A stretch of 33,478 nt of DNA from Marinoscillum sp. (GTDB taxonomy: Bacteria; Bacteroidota; Bacteroidia; Cytophagales; Cyclobacteriaceae), in contig JAMWZA010000049.1 in assembly GCA_024305105.1 (NCBI GenBank), positions 1-33,478 of the forward strand, given 5' to 3'. A program made the position numbers and the translations under genes. Below the pieces are notes generated by a model. That model had not been told where the DNA came from. It did no database searches and was given only the letters and a program-made list of their open reading frames with translations. This document shows, piece by piece, positions 8,357 to 15,800 of this stretch; the first letter of the stretch is position 1; every line of letters begins with the position of its first letter.

Positions 8357-8923
8357 TTAGTTAGTTGAAATCACGCGATCAATGACATGTATGATGCCAT
8401 TTGACGTTGGTATAGTTGCCAATACAATGGCTCCACCAACGGTTATCTTATCACCGTCTACCTGTACTTCCAGGTAATCACCAGTGGCCATGTATAGCTT
8501 TCTTCCCTTGCTTGCTTCCTTCTTTAGCGCATCCAGATCATAAGATCCGGGTGCAGCGTGTCGGGTAAGTATCGTTGCCAGATCACTCTTATTCTCTGGT
8601 TTCAGCAAGTTTTCGACGGTACCTTCAGGTAAGCCAGCGAATGCGTCATTGGTAGGTGCAAATACGGTAAGAGGTCCGGCATTTACCAAAACATTTTCAA
8701 TCTGAGCAGCTTCTACTGCAGCTACCAGAGTGGTATGATCCTCTGAAGTCATCGCCACTTGCAAGATGTTTTTGTCGGAAACATCATCTGAAACGGAGGC
8801 CTGCCCCTTGGGGTGACTGACGACCTCAGATGACGCCGTTTCATTTGCTGCTGGTGGTGTACAGGCCATTACAAGCGCTATCACTACCATAAAAGTTAAT
8901 ATCCTTTCAATTTGCTTTTTCAT
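8357..8923 (-). CDS. Fasciclin (FAS1) domain lipoprotein
   Basis: The 188-residue product has a lipoprotein signal (VMAC, Cys21), a low-complexity acidic linker, and a single FAS1 domain from about residue 50 to the end. The domain shows the standard features: TLVAAVEAA near the start, the H1 box LTVFAPTNDAFAGLP, and the closing H2 box NGIIHVIDRVI. FAS1 domains mediate protein or surface contacts and have no known enzymatic activity. The gene lies 16 nt after the cytochrome c gene and 13 nt before nosZ, so it is clearly part of the operon. Why an adhesion domain belongs here is unknown; it might tether cytochrome and NosZ at the membrane, but that is conjecture. Confidence 0.9.
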   Translation of the reverse strand: MKKQIERILTFMVVIALVMACTPPAANETASSEVVSHPKGQASVSDDVSDKNILQVAMTSEDHTTLVAAVEAAQIENVLVNAGPLTVFAPTNDAFAGLPEGTVENLLKPENKSDLATILTRHAAPGSYDLDALKKEASKGRKLYMATGDYLEVQVDGDKITVGGAIVLATIPTSNGIIHVIDRVISTN

Positions 8924-8939
8924 ATTCGTATTGTTTGGA

Positions 8940-9413
8940 TTAATTCAGTGTTCTGAAGTATTCGAGTACTGCCCTGGCTTCATCCTCTGTGAGGTTTTGA
9001 TTAGCCATAGGCGAACCATTAAATTCCTGTAAAAGCTTTTTAGCTATTGGGTCTTCCTTTACCATTTTGTCAGGCGCCAGAATCATATTCATCACCCATG
9101 CAGGGTTTCTTCTTGATAAAATTCCCTTGGGAGCTGGGCCAATGAATTTCTTTTCTACTTTATGACAAGCGGTACATTTAGACTCAAATATCTCCCGCCC
9201 ATTAGTTACTAACTGCTGGTCAATATCAGCAGGCAGAGAGAATTTTTCAACTGGTCCAACACCATGAAATTGCTTCCAGTTTTCATAGGGGTCAGCTACC
9301 TCCATTTTTGATTGTTCCTTGATTTGCTCAATACGGCTCTTACCTCCGCCACCACAAGCAGAAAGCAACACGATGAATGCCGCAGCAACGAAGTATCTAT
9401 CTAAGGTTTTCAT
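8940..9413 (-). CDS. Monoheme cytochrome c lipoprotein
   Basis: The 157-residue protein has a lipoprotein signal ending in LLSAC (Cys20) followed by a short Gly run, then a class I cytochrome c domain. The heme-binding motif C80-T-A-C83-H84 is clear, and Met136 in GSPMANQNL is the probable sixth heme ligand; the C-terminal helix DEARAVLEYFRTL is typical of the fold. Anchored on the periplasmic face, it could carry electrons from the quinol/cytochrome chain to the CuA site of NosZ. That role is inferred from its place two genes upstream of nosZ and the absence of a NosR gene in the window. Confidence 0.92.
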   Translation of the reverse strand: MKTLDRYFVAAAFIVLLSACGGGGKSRIEQIKEQSKMEVADPYENWKQFHGVGPVEKFSLPADIDQQLVTNGREIFESKCTACHKVEKKFIGPAPKGILSRRNPAWVMNMILAPDKMVKEDPIAKKLLQEFNGSPMANQNLTEDEARAVLEYFRTLN

Positions 9414-9425
9414 AACTATTGATGT

Positions 9426-10154
9426 TTATTGATTTCGAAATGAGATTTCTTTGAAGAGTGTGCGGGCCTCTGGAAACAAAATGTTGTTTTCAAGATGAAT
9501 GTGCTTGTGTAGGTCTTCTTCAAACTCCTTGAGCATGGCATAAGTCACTTTGAAGGTTTGACAACCATCTGGAGGACATTGATAATCATTAGCCAACTTC
9601 GATATTTCATGGAACCGAAATCCCTCATCCTGATGCTCCTGTTCCAGCATTTGAATTGGGTTTTCAATATCTCCGAAATGAGGTTTTGAAAGAGGAAAAT
9701 CACTCACCTTGGACTGGACCATCGCCTTGATGTACGGAAAGAGCACTTGCTCTTCTTTTTGCATGTGATCCAGCAATGCCTGTGAACCCACAGCAAATAA
9801 TTCATTGATCAAATGCAATTCCGGATGTCGATCACCATGAACACGGCAGAGTTTCTCGAGGTATGCTCTAAGCGCTGGAACAGTGGCTAAAACATAACTA
9901 TGATGCATATTGATGATTACATCAATAAGCTCATCCAGGTTTAATCCCTGATAATTCAAGGAATCCGGAGTCTGAAATGTGGCCTCAAGCTCCTTTAGTA
10001 GATCCTGTATGTCTACATTTTTCTGAGCACAAGCCTCTTCCAACGTGATTCCACCTCCACAACAAAAATCGATATTGTGGGAAGTGAATATGCGTGATGT
10101 TCTGAAATTGGATGCTACAATCACCCCAACTTTTGATTTTGCTAAATTTTCCAT
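9426..10154 (-). CDS. ric: RIC/ScdA family di-iron iron-sulfur cluster repair protein
   Basis: The 242-residue protein has the two-part layout of YtfE/ScdA. An N-terminal DUF542 (ScdA_N) domain contains the FCCGGG motif (Cys31, Cys32). A hemerythrin-like domain follows with the histidine and glutamate ligands spread over HHSYV (His84), LDHMQKEEQVLFPY, LEQEHQDEG and HKHIHLENNILFPEA. Family members repair Fe-S clusters damaged by nitric oxide or oxidants and act in the cytoplasm. The gene lies 46 nt downstream of the Rrf2 regulator and 12 nt before the cytochrome gene, which ties repair of NO damage to N2O respiration. All expected ligands appear present. Confidence 0.93.
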   Translation of the reverse strand: MENLAKSKVGVIVASNFRTSRIFTSHNIDFCCGGGITLEEACAQKNVDIQDLLKELEATFQTPDSLNYQGLNLDELIDVIINMHHSYVLATVPALRAYLEKLCRVHGDRHPELHLINELFAVGSQALLDHMQKEEQVLFPYIKAMVQSKVSDFPLSKPHFGDIENPIQMLEQEHQDEGFRFHEISKLANDYQCPPDGCQTFKVTYAMLKEFEEDLHKHIHLENNILFPEARTLFKEISFRNQ

Positions 10155-10200
10155 ATTAAAGATTTTAAGACCTTTTTATCCTTTATTAATTCAAAATGTT

Positions 10201-10626
10201 TTACAATTTCAAGAATCGATTGCCATCGATAATTCCTCCTTTGAGATCTGACAACTGTGTAGTTGTCAATACTCCTTTTAAATGATCCCTGATGGCTATA
10301 AACTTGTCATGTGCTGGACATGGATGATCTCCAGAACACTCCTCTAGCCCCAAAACACATTTCTTCACTATTCCTTCTCCATCAATAGCTATTACGACTT
10401 CTAAAAGCGTAATTGGTCGATTTGCCAGTTTAAAACCTCCTGTCGGCCCCCGTAATGACTGAAGTAATTCACTTCGCACCAACTGCTGCAAAATTTTTGC
10501 TGTAAAAGCCTCTGGTGAACCAATTGCTTTTGAGATATCCTTTAAGCCAGCGAGCTTGTCCTCCTCCTGTATGGAGCAGAGATAAATCATGATTTTTAGT
10601 GCATATTCACAAGCTTTGGAAAACAT
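10201..10626 (-). CDS. Rrf2 family Fe-S transcriptional regulator, NsrR-like
   Basis: The 141-residue product begins with MFSKACEYALKIMIYL, the usual Rrf2 opening, so the ATG at 10626 is chosen over an in-frame TTG at 10647 that lies inside the promoter. The winged helix includes the recognition region around residues 37-64 with SLRGPTGGFKLA, the conserved wing of the family. Three cysteines, Cys90, Cys97 and Cys103 (spacing C-x6-C-x5-C), match the Fe-S ligand set of IscR/NsrR-type members. Being first in an operon with a RIC protein and nosZ, it most likely senses NO or cluster status and represses or activates the operon. Whether it senses NO, iron or redox cannot be told from the sequence. 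Confidence 0.92.
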   Translation of the reverse strand: MFSKACEYALKIMIYLCSIQEEDKLAGLKDISKAIGSPEAFTAKILQQLVRSELLQSLRGPTGGFKLANRPITLLEVVIAIDGEGIVKKCVLGLEECSGDHPCPAHDKFIAIRDHLKGVLTTTQLSDLKGGIIDGNRFLKL

Positions 10627-10644
10627 CTTTAGATCATTTTTGAG

Positions 10645-10675
10645 CAAACATAAGACAGAATTCTATTTCGGACAA
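10645..10675 (-). promoter_or_regulatory. Bacteroidota-type promoter for rrf2-ric-nos operon
   Basis: On the minus strand TTG (10673-10675) is followed after exactly 20 nt by TATGTTTG (10645-10652). This matches the Bacteroidota vegetative consensus TTG-N17-23-TAnnTTTG perfectly. The -7 element ends 18 nt upstream of the regulator ATG, giving a short leader. It is the only such match I found upstream of the nos genes. Confidence 0.75.
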
Positions 10676-10686
10676 TGTTATCCGAA
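10667..10686. promoter_or_regulatory. Inverted-repeat operator candidate overlapping the -33 element
   Basis: TTCGGA (10667-10672) and TCCGAA (10681-10686) form a perfect 6-bp dyad around an 8-nt centre that contains the -33 TTG of the operon promoter. A protein bound here would block polymerase, which fits autorepression by the adjacent Rrf2 regulator. The size (20 bp) suits an Rrf2 dimer. No binding consensus for this regulator is known to me, so the pairing is inference. Confidence 0.5.
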
Positions 10687-11022
10687 TTAAGTCAATATGA
10701 TTTTTGTCATCTCTAATTCGGCTATTAACTATCCGCTAATACAACCGGATATGAGACAATCACAAGGTTGGCTCAACTCTACATAATTAATTGCCATTTC
10801 AGCATATCAAGCCTTCATATTAAGTAAATAAATGTGATTACAATAATTTTATGCTGTTTCTATAGAATTTTTCGCAATATATTTTGGATTTCCATTCAGT
10901 TAAATGCAAATTACAATATTGGTTGACCAATTTTTGGTATGCCAATAAATTGATTCTGCAGAGTCATTCATTAATAACTCAGGAATGGTATCCTGATACT
11001 CACACTAAAACTATGTTCAATA
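10687..11022. other. Divergent intergenic region between nos operon and lyase gene
   Basis: This AT-rich stretch separates two divergently transcribed units and must hold the lyase promoter and leader. I see no coding potential that looks real and no convincing TAnnTTTG element on the plus strand. The only clear structure is the pair of TTGG-N4-CCAA dyads listed separately. Confidence 0.5.
10919..10945. promoter_or_regulatory. Tandem TTGG-N4-CCAA dyads upstream of the lyase gene
   Basis: Two copies of the same palindrome, TTGGTTGACCAA (10919-10930) and TTGGTATGCCAA (10934-10945), are separated by 3 nt, with centres 15 bp apart. They lie about 80-100 nt before the lyase start, in the position expected for a transcription factor site. 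The regulator is not identifiable. Confidence 0.45.
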
Positions 11023-12366
11023 ATGATGATTTTGAAAAAACTCTTAAACGTCTCAAGTCTCGCAATCGTGACTTTGAGTCTAATGATTACTTTCGGGTGC
11101 TCCGTTAATGACACTCCTGAACCTGTCAACATACAGCAAGAACCAGGGGCAATCCCTTCTACCGGGTCCACATTCTATCTGCAAAACAAAAGAAGTGGAC
11201 TGCATCTAGATGTAGAAAACAAGAGCAATAGCAATGGAGCCAATGTACAACAATGGGGAAATGCTAGTGGGACTCACAGACAATGGGAAATTATTAGTAC
11301 CTCCGGAAATTATGTCAGATTGAAGGGAGTGGATAGTGGTAAGTCCCTGACAGTCCAAAATGGCAGCAACAGTAATGGTGCTAATGTGGAAATAAGGGCC
11401 TGGAATAATCTTACCCACCAGGAATGGCAGATTATCGATGTAGGAAATGGCTATTACAGACTAAAATGTCGGGATAGTGGTAAATCTCTCTATGTTGAAA
11501 ACGCGGGTACGTCCAATGGAGATAATGTGGAACAAAGAGCCTATAACTCAAGTGACGACAGCTTTAAATGGTTTTTCACCCCACTAAGCGGTACTGGTGG
11601 TGGAGGTGGAGGAGCAACTTCCGCACCATCATCAGTCCTGGGAATCTCCGATCAAACCTGGAAAATTAACAGTTTTGATGGATCTCCCGGATCTAACGCT
11701 ACCTACTATGATGACATAACTGATCTCTCTGGTGTAACTGTGGCAAATTATGAAGACCCTAATTATTACTATACAGATGGCACCTGGACCTATTTCAAAT
11801 GTTACCGGGGATTAGGTGGCTCTGCTAATTCGGGTAATCCAAGGGTGGAATTAAGAGAGCTTAGCAATGGAAATCTCGCTAGCTGGAATGGGTCGAGCGG
11901 TACACATGCTATGACCTGGACAGTACGAGTGGACAGACTACCGGAGGATGCTGACGGCAATGGCGGAGTGCTTTGTTTCGGACAGATTCATGGTCCGTCT
12001 GAGAATAATAACGGTGTAGAAGTAGATGATGTGATTCGCGTACAGTTCATTGGCGATGAAAACCAAACTACAGGAGGTGTGCGACTCAAAATAAGTGGGT
12101 ACATCACTGAAGAAGTGCAAGGTGGTAGTCTCATCATTGATAATGGCTACCAACTAGATACCGAATACACATTCAAACTTCAGTACTCTGGTGGCACTGT
12201 GAAGTTGTTCCAAAACGGCTCTCAGGTTTTCACAGAAGATATGGATACCGGCACCGAAGAAAATTATTTCAAAGTAGGAAATTATCTACAGTCGGTGCAG
12301 GGCGCTAGTTATAACGGTTCGTATGGACTAGTAGCTATCAAAAATCTATCAGTAACTCACAATTAA
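11023..12366 (+). CDS. Lipoprotein with ricin-type lectin domain and PL7-like alginate lyase domain
   Basis: The 447-residue protein has a lipoprotein signal (ITFGC, Cys26), so surface or periplasmic anchoring is expected; a second ATG at 11026 is an equally good start. Residues about 48-187 form a ricin B-type (CBM13-like) carbohydrate-binding domain with QxW repeats (QQW, RQW, QEW). After a Gly-rich linker comes a beta-jelly-roll lyase domain (about 203-447) with the three PL7 signatures: RVELRE (Arg274, Glu276, Arg278), QIH (Gln321, His323) and YFKVGNYLQ (Tyr415-Gln423). PL7 enzymes cleave alginate by beta-elimination, and QIH rather than QVH is associated with guluronate-containing blocks. 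Related jelly-roll families such as PL18, PL20 or PL28 cannot be excluded, so alginate is the leading but unproven substrate. It stands alone on the plus strand. Confidence 0.87.
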   Translation: MMILKKLLNVSSLAIVTLSLMITFGCSVNDTPEPVNIQQEPGAIPSTGSTFYLQNKRSGLHLDVENKSNSNGANVQQWGNASGTHRQWEIISTSGNYVRLKGVDSGKSLTVQNGSNSNGANVEIRAWNNLTHQEWQIIDVGNGYYRLKCRDSGKSLYVENAGTSNGDNVEQRAYNSSDDSFKWFFTPLSGTGGGGGGATSAPSSVLGISDQTWKINSFDGSPGSNATYYDDITDLSGVTVANYEDPNYYYTDGTWTYFKCYRGLGGSANSGNPRVELRELSNGNLASWNGSSGTHAMTWTVRVDRLPEDADGNGGVLCFGQIHGPSENNNGVEVDDVIRVQFIGDENQTTGGVRLKISGYITEEVQGGSLIIDNGYQLDTEYTFKLQYSGGTVKLFQNGSQVFTEDMDTGTEENYFKVGNYLQSVQGASYNGSYGLVAIKNLSVTHN

Positions 12367-12425
12367 ATAACAGTGGTATTTAAAGGTCAATTAGCTGGCC
12401 ATTAAACTAGTATCACCAACCTTCG

Positions 12426-12456
12426 AAGGCCTGAATTTAGTTCAGGTCTTTTTTTT
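12426..12456 (+). terminator. Intrinsic terminator of the lyase gene
   Basis: AAGGCCTGAA (12426-12435) pairs with TTCAGGTCTT (12441-12450) through a 10-bp stem with one G-T wobble and a 5-nt loop, and the stem runs into a T-tract (12449-12456). It lies 60 nt after the lyase stop, on the correct strand. Confidence 0.85.
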
Positions 12457-12633
12457 ATAAATACTAGATTAGAAACCCTCTCGGCTAAATATCACGCTAC
12501 TCCAATAAATCCATCCGACAATCTGTCATCCGCAAGTCGTGTGTTTTGCAGACGTTGATTGAGTGCATTTTCACTATATACTACAGCATAATTTCACCAA
12601 AGCATTTGAATCCAGTTCTTAAAAAATAATGCT
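12457..12633. other. Intergenic stretch without recognised content
   Basis: Together with the neighbouring terminators, the 38-codon ORF and the gene-remnant candidate, this belongs to a 483-nt gap between the lyase gene and the large glycosidase gene. I see no promoter of consensus form, no RNA gene and no repeat here. It would have to contain the promoter of the small ORF if that is real. Confidence 0.4.
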
Positions 12634-12750
12634 ATGGCTTTGGTTGAAAAACTCATGAGCTGTGTGGCTGCTAATTTCGGCGATTGCAAACCCGAAGAGC
12701 AGGAGATAAGTGCATTGCACAATAAAGAGGCCGCTCAAAAAGTATTTTGA
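12634..12750 (+). CDS. Possible 38-residue small protein of unknown function
   Basis: An ATG at 12634 opens a 38-codon frame (beginning MALVEKLMSCVAANFGDC, ending EAAQKVF) that stops at TGA within a strong intrinsic terminator. The product is charged, has two cysteines six residues apart, and looks like one short helix with no signal or membrane segment. I do not recognise it. The argument that something is transcribed here is the terminator on the same strand, separated from the lyase by another terminator. It could instead be the tail of a decayed gene or a small non-coding RNA ending at that terminator. Confidence 0.3.
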   Translation: MALVEKLMSCVAANFGDCKPEEQEISALHNKEAAQKVF

Positions 12751-12770
12751 ACGGCCTCAGTTTTTTTTTT
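12727..12770 (+). terminator. Strong intrinsic terminator, partly bidirectional
   Basis: GAGGCCGCTCAAAA (12727-12740) pairs with TTTTGAACGGCCTC (12745-12758), 13 of 14 positions matching, with a 4-nt loop and a run of ten T (12761-12770). On the minus strand the same stem is followed by TTTATT, so it may also stop transcription leaving the large glycosidase gene. Confidence 0.88.
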
Positions 12771-12783
12771 GCTCGGCTTTTTC

Positions 12784-12849
12784 TCAGGCTTTTACAACTT
12801 TGAGAAATGCTTCAAACTGTGGCCAGAAAAGCTGGCCTGCGTACTTTGA
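12784..12849 (-). pseudogene. In-frame 21-codon tail after the TAG stop of the large glycosidase gene; possible gene remnant
   Basis: Immediately after the TAG of the T9SS glycosidase gene (12850-12852) the same frame continues for 21 sense codons to a TGA. The translation (SKYAGQLFWPQFEAFL and on) looks protein-like rather than random, with aromatic and alternating residues. A T9SS domain normally ends at the VSRLVIKK seen before the TAG, so read-through is unlikely to be needed. It may be the residual 3' end of a lost gene. The stretch also contains a GGCCAG/CTGGCC hairpin (12821-12837). Confidence 0.25.
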
Positions 12850-15800
12850 CTACTTTTTGATGACCAACCGACTCACCCACAAGTCATCAATCAATACCCG
12901 GATCATGTAAACTCCAGGTTCCAAATTGATCATTTCAATGCGCGCAACATCCTGAACGATTTGATAAGTCACATCCAATCTCTGTCCTTGCAATGTGTAG
13001 ATATCTACATTACCCACAACACCCCCTGTCCGGACATAAAGATGCTCTGTTACCGGATTTGGAAAAACTGTAAACCGGGGAGCTACTGGTTGCTCTTTGA
13101 TGCCTGCCATCCTGGCCCCACTACCAGAGCTAATCTCAATGTCGCGGAAAGTAGCTTTGCCCCTTTTGGTATTGTCGTGAGCCGTAACGGCCAATCCTAC
13201 ATATACATCAGCGTCCATCACCACCGTGGAGCTATCAATCAGTGCCCAGGTGATGCCATCATTGGATTGGAATGCTTCAAACAAGTCTCCGGTTCGCTTT
13301 AGCTTCAGCCAACGGTCAATGCTGGAGGCATCTGAGCTCTTTGTACAAGTGCCGCCCGTGCTTTGTCTTGCCTGATATGCGTTTCCATTTTCAGGCGTGA
13401 TATACGCCATTGCATGCTTGGAATTGGCACTCAATGACTCCCGAAACATAAGTCCAGCTTTCATATAGTCGTCGACATCCGGAGATATAGACGTAATCTG
13501 ACAGACAATCTCCCCATCGCCAGAAAACGGCTGATAAGCATACTGAAACTCATCGGCGCTTCCCCAGATATTGCTACCCGAACCCTGTATTACGAACACC
13601 TGACCAGAATATTTATCTACCGTACTACCAGCCAGCCCTACTGATCCAATATCGGAGTTATCCCATGGCTCAGGTAGTGAGGGCACCGGTGCATTGACCC
13701 CTATGGCCCGTATGTTATCAATATAAAAAGTATCGGATGTGGCCACCCCAGGTGACATCAAAAACACCATCCTGTCAACCAAATCGTCCGGAACGCTAGA
13801 ATCCGGCGAACTCACATAATTGAAAATCACCCGGTGCCATTCATTTTGCTTCAATGTCCTGGCTTCATAAATACTATGTCGACCTGCTGGTGAGCTGCCC
13901 AGCATAGAGTCGTTGCGCAGCTGTATCTGCATCAAAGTACCCACAGGAGCAGCTGTACGCAGATTAATAGCAAAGGCCTTCGCCTCTGACTCATACTCAG
14001 AGGCATCATCAATTGCTTCGTTGACAAACGTGAGTCCATCGTAAGTAGCTCCGCTATTTCTGATATACATGGACGTGGAGTCCGTTTTGTTTACACTCTC
14101 AACCCATTCATTGGCTACTACCGAATAACTCCCACTCGCACTTAGCTGACTGATAACACTGGTCGTTTCATAGTTCTCAAAGACGATATCAGAAGACAGT
14201 TTATCTTCAGATACTTTTTCAATTCTGATATTGTCGATATAGTAAGTATATGAAGAGCTGTTCCCTGCATCAAAAGCAAACACAAGTTGATCAACCAAAT
14301 GGTCGCCGATAGATGGATCAGGTATGTTGTAGAAGTCGAATGTGATAGATCTCCATTCGTTCTGTGCCGGTACGGTGGTCTTGTACACACTGTTCCTACC
14401 AGCCGGATAGCTACCAGTAGCGGCATTTGCATTGTGAAAATTGAGCTGTAATGGCGTACCTATGGGTGCATCCGTGTACAGTTCCATTTTTATTTTGAAA
14501 TCACCACTCTTAAACTTCCCTGCATCCTCTACCGCCACTCCGCTGGAAAAGGTGAACTTATCATAAGGGTCTGTGCCCGGAGCCACGTAGCGCCCCACTG
14601 AATCCGTCAGATTACCTGTTTCTTTGTGGGGATTGGCAAGGACACTGTAGGTACCCACTGAGGAATCCAATAGGAGGGCACCGGTCCCTTCATAGTCCAT
14701 CAATAAGTCCGTAGTATATTGCACTTGAAAGGGTATGTTCATCAGCGCTATTTTACTATTACCATCATCCACCACCGCATAAAGACGATAGGCTCCCTTT
14801 GCAGCGGGGGCGGAAAAAGCGATACTATCCTCGTCCTGGTAGGTAATCAATCCATCAAGTCCGGGAAGAGTCTCACCAGAAGCTGCGTCATCCAGATCAT
14901 ATCCTTCTTTGACTACATACCACTCATAAGTGAGGCCATCACTGTTAGGATCGTAGGCATCCACAGTGGCCCAGTTTATACTACCTACAGCCAAACGTAC
15001 ATCATCATTCTCCTCCTGACCATTCAGTACCATTTGTGTAATGCGAGGTGCCCTCTGAGCCGGATAGCTGCCCGTCCATGAGTATTGCATAGCCTCTACT
15101 ACTTCAGTGGATTCTCCATTAACTGTAAACAGGCTATACCATGACTCCACCTCTCCATGATTCTGATGCCCCCAAACGAACACATATGACCCCAGACATT
15201 GCCCCATTGGGTTGGCTGCTATGTAGCTGCTATAGCGGGTTCTGTAGATGTAGGCTTTACTAGTGCTGCTAAGCTCAATGGGCGCATTCCAGTCTGTTTC
15301 ATCCGTTTGCCAGGTACCGTCCACACCCCACTCTGTCACGATGTAGGGTTTTGTCCAGCCATTGGTGGTCAGCTGGTTTTCCAGGTTATCAAGGGTTTTG
15401 TATACATTAATTCCCAGTATATCAATTTCCGGAGCCCGGGCTTTTATTTCAATAATATCCACATCATGGGCAGAGGCCAATACCGTCATGGTAGGATGAA
15501 GTGTATCCTCCTCGTGGATCATCGCCGCAATGTCATTGACAGCATCCCACAAGCGGTAATTGGTGTAGCTGGCATCCGCTTCGTTGCCAATGGACCACAT
15601 GAGCACTGCCGGATGATCCCGGTACATTCTCACATAGTTTCTGAAATCCTCCAGCTGGGCATTTACTGCTGCGGTATCATTGTAGTTGAAAAAATCTTCC
15701 TCACGGCCCGCATAGAGGCCCATGGTCACTGTGACCCCCAGTGAGTCCGCTTTGTTTAGCAGGTCGATGGTGGATGAATCCGTAGAGTAAGTCCTGATAG

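Noticed and set aside
10884-11108. A 74-codon plus-strand frame upstream of and overlapping the lyase start
   Set aside because: It overlaps the well-supported lyase lipoprotein signal in another frame and its translation has no protein-like features.
12821-12837. GGCCAG/CTGGCC hairpin as the terminator of the large glycosidase gene
   Set aside because: It has no following T-run on the minus strand; the stem at 12727-12758 is a better stop signal.
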